Positions 17,492 to 25,021 of a DNA stretch of 34,394 nucleotides are shown one piece after another. Origin of the DNA: Candidatus Kutchimonas denitrificans (lineage in GTDB: Bacteria > Gemmatimonadota > Gemmatimonadetes > Palauibacterales > KS3-K002); the NCBI GenBank assembly GCA_011774835.1, contig JAACAK010000125.1, positions 1 through 34,394 of the forward strand. Reading direction: 5' to 3'. The stretch's first letter is position 1; each line of letters starts with the position of its first letter. Made by a program: the position numbers and the translations under genes. The notes under the pieces are model-generated. The model was not told the DNA's origin. It searched no databases and worked only from the letters and a program-made list of their open reading frames with translations.

Positions 17492-18955
17492 TCAGAGCAT
17501 CGGCTGGAAGAGGTAACAGAAATTCTCGGTGAGGCGGCGGACGATCGGGCGCCGCTGATGGACCGAGAGTATGACCTCGATGCTGTTGGCGATTTCGGCT
17601 TCGATCTGATCGCCGAGGCGTCGCACGAACGGATCGTCGGCGACCTCGACGTTCAGCTCGAAGTTGAGGTGCAGGCTTCGTTGATCGAGATTCGCGGATC
17701 CGACCATGGCATAGACGCCATCGATGATCATCGCCTTGGCATGCATGAATGGTGGTTTGCGCTCGAAGATGCGGACGCCGGCCTTGAGGAGAGGGGTGTA
17801 AAGCGAGCGGGCGGCCTGGCCCGTATACCAGTGGTTGCTCTTGCGCGGCACGACGATTCGGACCTGAATCCCTTTGATCGCCGCGTGCCGTATGGCCTGA
17901 ACGATGGTCTCGTCGGGTACGAAGTAGGGGGTCACGATGTCGATGAAGCGGGTGGCGGCGACGATCGCGCCGAAGAAGGCGTCGGCGAGGCCGCGACCCC
18001 GGAGCTCAGGACCGCCGGGTACGACCTGCACCAGCGCGTCACCCGCCGGCTGCACCCTAGGGAAGTAGCGAACGTCGAGAAGGCGGTCCGGTGATTCGCG
18101 TGTGGCGAAGTGCCAGTCCTCGACGAACTGGAATTGCAGGTCGGATACGGCGGGCCCCTCGATTCGCACGTGGTAATCGCGGATGGGGGTCTCGTCGGCG
18201 TGGCGTGACGTGTTCTTGTCCTGGATGTTGATGCCGCCGACGAAACTCTGTTTGCCGTCGATCACCACGATCTTCCGATGGTTGCGAAGGTTGATCTGGA
18301 ACCGGCCCTTCAGTGGGTTCGCCTGGCTGATCGACCTTACCTGTACGCCGGCTTCCTTCGCTTCATCGAAGAAGCCGGTAAAGTGCGACAGCATCGAGCC
18401 GAAGCGGTCGTAGAGAACCCGGCATTCGACGCCTTCACGGGCCCGACCGATCAACAGCTTCATGAGTTCGCTGCCGACCTGCCCCCGGGCCAGGATGAAC
18501 GTCTGCAGGTGGATCGAGGAGCGTGCCGTCTTGATGGCCGCGAACAGCGCCGGGTAAAACTTATCGCCGTCGACCAGCAGCTCCGCCGCGTTTCCGGCAG
18601 AGATCCGAAACGGCTGCACGGCAGGATCGGTGGCGCGAAAGATGTGCCGGGCCGGGTGGGCGTGGACGACCGCCCGGTCGCCCCGCTGGTAGTCGATCCC
18701 GTGCTCATCCGATGTGGCGTGCAGGCGTGCATGCTGGGCCACCATCAGCTTCGCGGCGTCACGTTCGGCGGCCCCGCGACGGACCCGGTCGATGCCGACG
18801 CTCAGATAGGCGAGGGCTCCTCCGTACGGAAATGCCCAGACGACCGCCAGCCAGAGGACGGCGGAGACGGGGCGATGCTTGGTGAGCAGGATGTCCAGGG
18901 TGAGGACGATCCCTAGCGCCACGTAGCCCAGGCCGATGATCGTGAAGTCGAACAT
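17492..18955 (-). CDS. cls: Cardiolipin synthase (phospholipase D type)
   Basis: A 487-residue membrane enzyme that joins two phosphatidylglycerol molecules into cardiolipin and glycerol. Two N-terminal helices (about 2-20 and 29-52) precede two phospholipase D domains. Each carries an HKD motif: H226-x-K228-x4-D233 (HRKIVVIDG) and H405-x-K407-x4-D412 (HAKAMIIDG), followed by GSANLDQRSL. The length fits bacterial Cls. The frame is open upstream to 19057, but the ATG at 18955 starts exactly at the first membrane helix; its ribosome site is weak. It is divergent from the TonB-like gene with about 176 bp between starts, and it is followed by DUF2721. Confidence 0.92.
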   Translation of the reverse strand: MFDFTIIGLGYVALGIVLTLDILLTKHRPVSAVLWLAVVWAFPYGGALAYLSVGIDRVRRGAAERDAAKLMVAQHARLHATSDEHGIDYQRGDRAVVHAHPARHIFRATDPAVQPFRISAGNAAELLVDGDKFYPALFAAIKTARSSIHLQTFILARGQVGSELMKLLIGRAREGVECRVLYDRFGSMLSHFTGFFDEAKEAGVQVRSISQANPLKGRFQINLRNHRKIVVIDGKQSFVGGINIQDKNTSRHADETPIRDYHVRIEGPAVSDLQFQFVEDWHFATRESPDRLLDVRYFPRVQPAGDALVQVVPGGPELRGRGLADAFFGAIVAATRFIDIVTPYFVPDETIVQAIRHAAIKGIQVRIVVPRKSNHWYTGQAARSLYTPLLKAGVRIFERKPPFMHAKAMIIDGVYAMVGSANLDQRSLHLNFELNVEVADDPFVRRLGDQIEAEIANSIEVILSVHQRRPIVRRLTENFCYLFQPML

Positions 18956-19131
18956 GGTCGCGTCACACAACGTAGCGTTGGGACATTCGGTGCGCGATAG
19001 CGGTTTTCGCCGATCAACTTCTTGTTCCGACAAGGGCTGGGGACCGATGTTGTGCAATGGGGAAGCGCTCGCGCGTCTCTGGTATGGAGGTAGCGAGGCG
19101 GCGTGATACGCGAAAGAAAGGTTGGCAGGCG

Positions 19132-19791
19132 ATGAATACCGTTTTTGCCGGGCGCCGGCAGACCGCCAACGATCGGTTCAAGCGCGAGTTCTCGGGGTGG
19201 ATGTGGTGCGGCGTGATAGTCGCCGCGGCGCTGCATTTTGCCTTCTTCCAGTTCTTCCCGGACCTCGCGGTCCGGGAGCTGGGGGCCGAGCAGAACACGG
19301 TCATCGATGTGATGAGGCTCCCCGAGATCGACATTCCGCCGCCACCCGATGAGATTCGGGGGCCGGAGATCCCCGTAGCGGGACCGATGGACCTCGACGA
19401 GGACGTAACCATTTCCCCGACCACCCTGGACGAAGCCACGCTTCCGCCGCCACCGCCCGATCAGGTCAGCGGGCAGACCGGTGGAACGGGCTTCGCCGTC
19501 TACACCGTGGCGCCGCGGGTCAAGGACAAGACGCGCGCACAGCGGATCGTGGAACGGCATTACCCGGCGCTGCTCGAGCAGGCGGGGGTGGGCGGTTCGG
19601 TGACGCTGCAGGCGTACGTCGACACGACCGGTCGTGTGCTCGACGCCCGCCTGGTCAGCTCGTCGGGCAACGCGCAGCTGGACGAAGCAGCGCTAGAGGC
19701 GGTCTTGCTGTTCGAGTTCATCCCGGCTCTGGACCGCGACAAGAAGGTCGCGGTCTGGATCGAGCAGCGCATCACCTTCGAGGTTCGGTAG
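19132..19791 (+). CDS. TonB family protein
   Basis: A 219-residue protein with TonB layout. It has a cytoplasmic basic N-terminus, one membrane helix at about 23-41, a short proline-rich periplasmic linker (IPPPPDE at 68-74 and LPPPPPDQ at 104-111), and a C-terminal TonB domain at about 136-219. That domain carries the typical phrases RHYPALLEQAGVGGSVTLQAYVD and LDEAALEAVLLFEFIPA. It would transmit proton-motive force from ExbB/ExbD to outer-membrane receptors, which implies a two-membrane cell. No exbB or exbD gene lies nearby. The ATG at 19132 has GGCAGG just upstream; an open frame extends back to 19057. The linker is shorter than in E. coli TonB. Confidence 0.85.
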   Translation: MNTVFAGRRQTANDRFKREFSGWMWCGVIVAAALHFAFFQFFPDLAVRELGAEQNTVIDVMRLPEIDIPPPPDEIRGPEIPVAGPMDLDEDVTISPTTLDEATLPPPPPDQVSGQTGGTGFAVYTVAPRVKDKTRAQRIVERHYPALLEQAGVGGSVTLQAYVDTTGRVLDARLVSSSGNAQLDEAALEAVLLFEFIPALDRDKKVAVWIEQRITFEVR

Positions 19792-19797
19792 ACGGGA

Positions 19798-19947
19798 ACC
19801 TGGAAGTTGGATTGTCGGACGATCAACGTTGGAAGGTTGACTTGGGACGTTGGGCGTTTAGCCTTGGAAGTCGCTGAATGATCAAGAGCCAAGGCCAGGT
19901 CCAACGTGAACATCCAACATCCATCGTCCAGTCTCCAACTTCCAGAT
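19798..19947. repeat. 150-bp inverted element built of degenerate 7-bp units
   Basis: The left arm (19798-19868) reads in a 7-base register with consensus YGTTGGA. Examples are agttgga, tgtcgga, cgttgga, aggttga, cttggga, cgttggg and ccttgga, with one extra t at 19812. The right arm (19893-19947) shows the same units on the other strand: agttgga, gactgga, cgatgga, tgttgga, cgttgga, with one 6-base unit. The outer 12 bases are a perfect inverted repeat (19800-19811 with 19934-19945). Near the centre gccttgg (19861-19867) pairs with ccaaggc (19889-19895). The element fills almost the whole gap between the TonB-like and YdjM-like genes and holds no gene. Confidence 0.75.
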
Positions 19948-19971
19948 TCTTTCGGGGTCTAGAGAAGATAC

Positions 19972-20904
19972 GTGGATCCCGTGACCCATACCCTCGTCGG
20001 GGCCAGCCTGGCGCAGACCGGCCTCAAGGACCGTACCGCGCTCGGCACCGCGACCTTGCTGGTCGGAGCCAACCTTCCCGATGTCGATGTCCTGGCCTAT
20101 TTCTGGGGAAACGAGACCGCCGTCTGGTTCCGGCGCGGTCTGACTCACGGCCTGCTGGCTCTGGTTGTGTTGCCGCTGGTGCTGACCGGCGTCGTGCTGC
20201 TCTGGGATCGGGCCGTTCGGCGGCCCGCCGCCGGAGAACAGCGGCCGGTCGTGCCGCGCCAGGTGCTGATGCTGGCCGCGCTCGCCGTGGCCACCCACCC
20301 TCTGCTCGACTTTCTCAACGTCTACGGCATGCGCTGGCTGGCGCCCTTCTCGTGGAGATGGTTTTACGGCGACACACTGTTCATCGTCGATCCATGGGTC
20401 TGGGGTCTGCTGGCGGCGGGCATCTGGCTGGCGCGGCGCGGCACGGTCTGGCCGAAGCTCGGGATGACCGCGGCCGTCGTCTACACGCTGGGGATGTGGG
20501 GCTCAGGCCAGGCAGCCCGAAACTACGTCAGCGATGAACTGAAGAAAGCAGGCGTCACGGTCCAGCGTGCCGTGGCGGCCCCGATGGCGGTGACCCCGTT
20601 CGTCCGCTGGGTGGTCGTGGAGACCGCGGGAGGCTACAGCGCGGGGGTATTCCACTGGCTGCCGCGCCCGCGGGTCGATCTGCAACCGTTGCCGTTCGAC
20701 CGTGGCCCGGAGCAACCGATGGCCGAGGCGGCCGTTGAAGCGACCCAAGCCCGGCGCTTCCTCGCCTGGGCACGCTTCCCTTACTTCCTCGTGAGCCGCG
20801 AAGGTGAGGGCTACGCGGTGCGAATCGGCGATGCCCGGTACACGCTGGATCCCGAGTCTTCGTGGGCGTCAACGACGATCCATGTCGACTCATCGGTCCC
20901 GTGA
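19972..20904 (+). CDS. YdjM-like membrane-bound metal-dependent hydrolase
   Basis: A 310-residue protein of the YdjM/DUF457 family. The N-terminus DPVTHTLVGASLAQ, then LLVGANLPDVDVL, then RRGLTHGLLAL gives the family's His/Asp metal-ligand pattern. About four hydrophobic segments follow (about 62-80, 98-115, 135-160 and 165-180), and then a soluble C-terminal part. In E. coli ydjM is an SOS-regulated inner-membrane protein; the reaction is unknown. The GTG at 19972 was chosen because the THT motif needs it; a GAGAAG site lies a few bases upstream. The inverted heptad element ends only 24 bases before the start, so it lies in the leader or promoter. The last 15 bases overlap the convergent acetyltransferase gene. 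Confidence 0.85.
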   Translation: MDPVTHTLVGASLAQTGLKDRTALGTATLLVGANLPDVDVLAYFWGNETAVWFRRGLTHGLLALVVLPLVLTGVVLLWDRAVRRPAAGEQRPVVPRQVLMLAALAVATHPLLDFLNVYGMRWLAPFSWRWFYGDTLFIVDPWVWGLLAAGIWLARRGTVWPKLGMTAAVVYTLGMWGSGQAARNYVSDELKKAGVTVQRAVAAPMAVTPFVRWVVVETAGGYSAGVFHWLPRPRVDLQPLPFDRGPEQPMAEAAVEATQARRFLAWARFPYFLVSREGEGYAVRIGDARYTLDPESSWASTTIHVDSSVP

Positions 20905-21450
20905 AGAACCCGGAACCGTCAGGACCAGGCGCATCACGTTGCCGTCGACCGCCCCGTCGATCTCGAAACCGCAGCGTCGAAACAGCGAGAGCATCCGTTC
21001 GTTCTCGGCCAGCAGGTACGCGTCGAACTCCGTGATCCCCTGCGCGGCGGCGAGTCGAGCCAGATGGGTGAGTAGCAGTGTGCCGATACCGCGGCCCTGC
21101 TCCTGGTCGTCCACGGCCAGGGCGACTTCGGGACGTGCCAGAGGATCGGCGGGCGGTGCGGCATACCGAGCCACCCCGACGATGCGCGGGGACCCGTCCG
21201 GGGTCAGCTCCGCCACCAGTGCGGCCTGGCGGACGAAGTCCAGTTCGGTCAGGTAGACGAGCTCGGCGTCGGTCAGGCAGGTCTTGGCGCCGAGGAAGCG
21301 GAAGTAGCGGGTCTCGGGGCTGAGCCGGTTGAAGAGGTCGACGATGCCGGCCTTGTCGTCCGGCACGATAGCCCGGATGTGCACACGCTCACCGTCGCGC
21401 AAAGTTTCGTCCGCAGAATAGTCTCTAGGATCCATCGCGCTGTCCGCCAC
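20890..21450 (-). CDS. GNAT family N-acetyltransferase
   Basis: A 186-residue acetyltransferase. The sequence LRDGERVHIRAIVPDDKAG followed by LFNRLSPETRYFRFLG resembles the GNAT domain that ends the Pat/PatZ protein lysine acetyltransferases. The acetyl-CoA loop is DQEQGRGIGTLLL near residues 117-129, and the C-terminal ENERMLSLFRRCGF completes the fold. It stands alone without the acyl-CoA synthetase-like part, so the acceptor may be a protein lysine or a small amine. The start is a GTG at 21450 with GGAG close upstream; an ATG at 21435 is an equally possible start. It overlaps the end of the YdjM-like gene by 15 bp, tail to tail. Confidence 0.85.
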   Translation of the reverse strand: MADSAMDPRDYSADETLRDGERVHIRAIVPDDKAGIVDLFNRLSPETRYFRFLGAKTCLTDAELVYLTELDFVRQAALVAELTPDGSPRIVGVARYAAPPADPLARPEVALAVDDQEQGRGIGTLLLTHLARLAAAQGITEFDAYLLAENERMLSLFRRCGFEIDGAVDGNVMRLVLTVPGSSRDR

Positions 21451-21590
21451 CGTCTCCGTCCGACGTTAGACCTGACCACTGCCTGAGACGTGAACATCAG
21501 TCCACCCCATGATAATTTATCTTCGCCCCAGCGGCGAAGCACACGCCCGGTTTCGATCGGGTCGAGAACACCAATGAGAGGAGACTCGGG

Positions 21591-21869
21591 ATGAAGGCCA
21601 CGGCTGAGGTGCAGGTCATACCCATCGGTTCTGGCGTCTCGGTGCGCGAGGAAGTGAGGCGTGCCCATCTGGTGCTGGAGGAGGCGGGCCTGAACGCCCA
21701 GCTGCACGCCAACGGCACCAACCTCGAAGGCGAGCTGGACGACATCTTCGCGGCCATCACCCGGATCCACGAAACGCTGCACGCCGCGGGAACCGCCCGA
21801 ATCGCCACCTTCATCAAGGTCGCCACCCGCACGGACAAGGAGCCGAGCCTGGCCGGGAAGCTGTTCTGA
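21591..21869 (+). CDS. MTH1187 family thiamine-binding protein (DUF77)
   Basis: A 92-residue protein of the MTH1187/YkoF-like family. It shows the family phrases AEVQVIPIGSGVSVREEV, LNAQLHANGTNLEGELDDIF and RIATFIKVATRTD. Members form ferredoxin-like oligomers, and some bind thiamine. It may buffer or carry a thiamine compound in the cytoplasm, but no thiamine gene or riboswitch lies next to it. A GAGGAGA ribosome site sits about seven bases before the ATG. It converges on pyruvate phosphate dikinase with a 40-bp gap. Confidence 0.85.
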   Translation: MKATAEVQVIPIGSGVSVREEVRRAHLVLEEAGLNAQLHANGTNLEGELDDIFAAITRIHETLHAAGTARIATFIKVATRTDKEPSLAGKLF

Positions 21870-21909
21870 TGAGCGGGGCCACTAGCCGGCCACGGCGGTT
21901 CCCGGGGCT

Positions 21910-24735
21910 TCAGACGAACAGGTTGAACGGGTAGTCTGGATGCTGGCGCTCGTCGCTCGTCCGCTCTCGTTCCCGGAGCGCGGCCTGGGCGGCGGCGAGT
22001 CGTGCGATCGGGACCCGGTACGCGGAGCAGCTGACGTAATCGAGCCCGACCAGGTGGCAGTACTCGATGCTTCGCGGGTGCCCCCCATGCTCGCCGCATA
22101 TGCCGATCTTCAGCTCGGGCTTGGTGGCGCGTCCCTTCTCGACGGCCAATTTCATCAACCGGGCGACGCCCTGAATGTCCAGCGCCTCGAAGGGGTTCTC
22201 GGGCAGCACCCCCATCTCGACGTACGCCGGCAGGAACTTCTGTTCCGCGTCCTCGCGTGAGAACGAGAACGTGGCCTGCGTCAGGTCGTTCGTACCGAAG
22301 GAGAAGAACTCCGCCGACGCCGCCACGGCGTCAGCTCGAACGCAGGCGCGAACGGCTTCGATCATCGTGCCGAACTTGAAGTCGAGGGTCACGCCGTAGC
22401 GTTCCTCGACGGAGGCTCGCACTTCGTCGACCAGCTCTTGGACTCGTTGCAGCTCGATCGGCTCGGTCACCTGAGGGACCATGATTTCGCATACCGCGTC
22501 GACCTCCTCCTTGCGGCATTCGGCCAGCGCCTCGAGTATCGCGCCGATCTGCATGGCGTAGAGTGCAGGGTAGGTGATCCCCAGTCTCACACCGCGATGG
22601 CCGAGCATCGGGTTGACCTCCGAGGTCTCCCGCACCTTCTGCAGCACCGCCTGCTTCTCCGCGATCAGCCGGTCGATCCCACGGACGCCGCCGTCCCCCG
22701 CCGTGGTGAGCTTGCCGATCGGCGGCAGCGTCTCCCACACCGACGGCTCCAGGACCTCTCTCAGAGCCTCCACCTCGGACTCGCCGGTATCGATACGGTC
22801 GCGCACGCGCAGCAGGGCACTCAAGTCGATCAGGAGCGACTCCAGGGAAGGGAGGAACTCGTGGAGCGGCGGATCGAGCAGCCGGATGGTCACCGGCAGC
22901 CCTTCCATGGCCTTGAAGATCCCGATGAAGTCTGACTTCTGCATCGGTCGCAGTTGGTCGATCGCGGCCTGACGCTCCTCGTCGCTGCTCGAGAGGATCA
23001 TCTCGCGAACGATGGGCAGACGGTCGGCGGCGTTGAACATGCGCTCGGTGCGGCAGAGCCCGATCCCCTGGGCGCCCATCTCCCTCGCGATGGCGGCGTC
23101 GTCGGGGGTGTCAGCGTTGGCCCGCACGCCGAGGGAGCGGGCAGCGTCGGCCCAGTCGAGAAGGGTCTTCATGTCATCGCCGAACTCCGGGTCGACGGTG
23201 GGAACCTCGCCCAGGTAGACCGAGCCGGAGCCGCCGTCGATGGTCACCACGTCTCCTTCGCTGATCTCGTGCTCGCCCACGGTCGCCGTGCGCTCACGGT
23301 CGTTGATACGGATCGCCTCGGCGCCGACGACACACGGCTTGCCCATACCGCGCGCTACCACCGCGGCGTGCGAAGTCTTGCCACCGCGGCTGGTCAGGAT
23401 GCCGCGCGCCTGGAAGAAGCCGTGGATATCCTCCGGCTTGGTCTCCTCCCGAACCAGGATCACCGCCTCGCCTTCGCGCCCGCGGCGCTCCGCCTCGTCG
23501 GCATCGAAAACGACGGCCCCGCTCGCGGCACCGGGCGAAGCCGGCAAGCCGCTGGCGATGGGCTCGGCGTTGGCGGTGGGGTCGATGCGACGGTGAAGCA
23601 GCTGTTCGAGGTGAGCCGGGCTGATGCGAAGCAGTGCCGCGGTCTGGTCCAGGATATCCTCCTCCACCATGTCGCAAGATGTCTTGACGAACGCCGCCGC
23701 GTTCATCTTGCCGTTCCGCGTCTGAAGCAGGTAGAGCGTGCCGCGCTCGATCGTGAACTCGAAGTCCTGAACTTCACGATGCTTCTCTTCCAGCGTTCGG
23801 CGGACCTCCTGGAGGGCGGTCCAGATCTCGGGCATCTCGTCCTCGAGCTCCGCGATCGGCTTCGGCGTGCGGATGCCCGCGACGACGTCCTCGCCCTGGG
23901 CGTTCACCAGGTACTCGCCGTAGAGCTCGTTCTCGCCGGTGGCCGGGTCGCGGGTGAACGCGACCCCGGTCGCCGAGTCGTTGCCCATATTGCCGAACAC
24001 CATGGTCTGCACGTTCACGGCGGTCCCGTCCGCCATGGCCGGCGTGATCTTGAACTCGCGGCGGTAATCGACGGCGCGCTTCCTCATCCAGGAGCCGAAG
24101 ACGGCCTCGACGGCCATGTCCAGCTGTTTCCAGGGGTCCTGGGGGAATTCCTGGCCACGGTCCTTCTTTATCGCCTGCTTGTAGTCCTCGCAGATCTTCC
24201 GCAACGATTCGACGGTCAACTCGTAGTCGTAGGTCGCGCCCTGGCTCTCCTTCGCGGCTTCGAGAATCTTCACGAACCGTTTCTCGTCGGCGCCCATCGC
24301 GATCTCGCCGAACGCCTGGATCAGACGACGATAGGCATCGTAGGCGAACCGGGGGTTGCCGGTCGCCTCCGCGAACCCGGCCACCACCTCGTCGTTCATC
24401 CCCAGGTTCAGGATCGTGTCCATCATCCCGGGCATCGACATGGCCGCGCCCGAACGAACCGAGACCAGGAGGGGGTCCTCCGAGCCGCCGAAGCTCTTGC
24501 CGGTCTTTCGCTCGAGCTCCTTCATCGCCGTCCGCACCTCGTCCGCCAGCCCGTCCGGAAAGCGCTCACCCGAGGAGTAGTACTGCCGGCAGGCTTCCGT
24601 GGTGACCGTGAACCCCGGCGGCACGGGCAACCCCATCTGGGTCATGCGGGCCAGCCCCGCCCCTTTTCCCCCCAACAGTCGCTTGTCGCCGCTGTCGGCC
24701 TCTTCGAAAGGGTAGACGAACTTCGTGCCTGCCAT
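21910..24735 (-). CDS. ppdK: Pyruvate, phosphate dikinase
   Basis: A 941-residue enzyme that interconverts pyruvate + ATP + Pi with phosphoenolpyruvate + AMP + PPi. The N-terminal nucleotide-binding domain has KRLLGGKGAGLARM (18-31) and VSVRSGAAMSMPGMMDTILNLG (91-112). The swivelling domain carries the phospho-histidine H456 in GGKTSHAAVVARGMGKP. The C-terminal pyruvate domain ends with the catalytic cysteine at about 880 (GICGEHGG). The length is slightly above the usual 870-890. The ATG at 24735 was chosen over one at 24762 because GAGGAG lies seven bases before it and MAGTKFVYPF is a typical start. It has a role in gluconeogenesis or PPi-linked glycolysis. It is divergent from the PQQ dehydrogenase. 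Confidence 0.96.
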   Translation of the reverse strand: MAGTKFVYPFEEADSGDKRLLGGKGAGLARMTQMGLPVPPGFTVTTEACRQYYSSGERFPDGLADEVRTAMKELERKTGKSFGGSEDPLLVSVRSGAAMSMPGMMDTILNLGMNDEVVAGFAEATGNPRFAYDAYRRLIQAFGEIAMGADEKRFVKILEAAKESQGATYDYELTVESLRKICEDYKQAIKKDRGQEFPQDPWKQLDMAVEAVFGSWMRKRAVDYRREFKITPAMADGTAVNVQTMVFGNMGNDSATGVAFTRDPATGENELYGEYLVNAQGEDVVAGIRTPKPIAELEDEMPEIWTALQEVRRTLEEKHREVQDFEFTIERGTLYLLQTRNGKMNAAAFVKTSCDMVEEDILDQTAALLRISPAHLEQLLHRRIDPTANAEPIASGLPASPGAASGAVVFDADEAERRGREGEAVILVREETKPEDIHGFFQARGILTSRGGKTSHAAVVARGMGKPCVVGAEAIRINDRERTATVGEHEISEGDVVTIDGGSGSVYLGEVPTVDPEFGDDMKTLLDWADAARSLGVRANADTPDDAAIAREMGAQGIGLCRTERMFNAADRLPIVREMILSSSDEERQAAIDQLRPMQKSDFIGIFKAMEGLPVTIRLLDPPLHEFLPSLESLLIDLSALLRVRDRIDTGESEVEALREVLEPSVWETLPPIGKLTTAGDGGVRGIDRLIAEKQAVLQKVRETSEVNPMLGHRGVRLGITYPALYAMQIGAILEALAECRKEEVDAVCEIMVPQVTEPIELQRVQELVDEVRASVEERYGVTLDFKFGTMIEAVRACVRADAVAASAEFFSFGTNDLTQATFSFSREDAEQKFLPAYVEMGVLPENPFEALDIQGVARLMKLAVEKGRATKPELKIGICGEHGGHPRSIEYCHLVGLDYVSCSAYRVPIARLAAAQAALRERERTSDERQHPDYPFNLFV

Positions 24736-24935
24736 GGCGAACTCCTCGTGGTCTGTCGTCACCGAATCACGGACGATGAGGCGCTAAATGTAAAAAGGCC
24801 GGCGGCGGCTGCCAACGAAAGGAACGTCGTCGGATGCCGAGATCGCCGTCGTCGTCCTGGAATTCCTTACTGCCGTCGGTGCACCGGGGCAAGACTCATA
24901 CCACATCGACCGCCTTCGACCCGCTTCCGGCTCTC

Positions 24936-24965
24936 TTGACCCCCGCCCGCCGTGGGGGCTAGCCT
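24936..24965 (+). promoter_or_regulatory. Possible sigma-70-like promoter for the PQQ dehydrogenase
   Basis: TTGACC (24936-24941), an 18-base spacer and TAGCCT (24960-24965) lie 57 bp before the dehydrogenase start. The spacer itself holds a CCCCC/GGGGG dyad. The -10 is poor. The rest of the 286-bp divergent gap shows no other feature. Confidence 0.3.
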
Positions 24966-25021
24966 GAGGACCCTGTTCAGGACAGCAGGCCCGGGCCGAG
25001 GCGCGGGCAGGGGCGGCACGT

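Noticed and set aside
19798..19947. CRISPR array
   Set aside because: Units are 7 bases, degenerate and without spacers, and the orientation inverts at the middle.
22954..24939. Long open frame (661 codons) on the plus strand antisense to pyruvate phosphate dikinase
   Set aside because: It mirrors the codon pattern of the dikinase in high-GC DNA and has no recognisable domain; the minus-strand gene is unmistakable.
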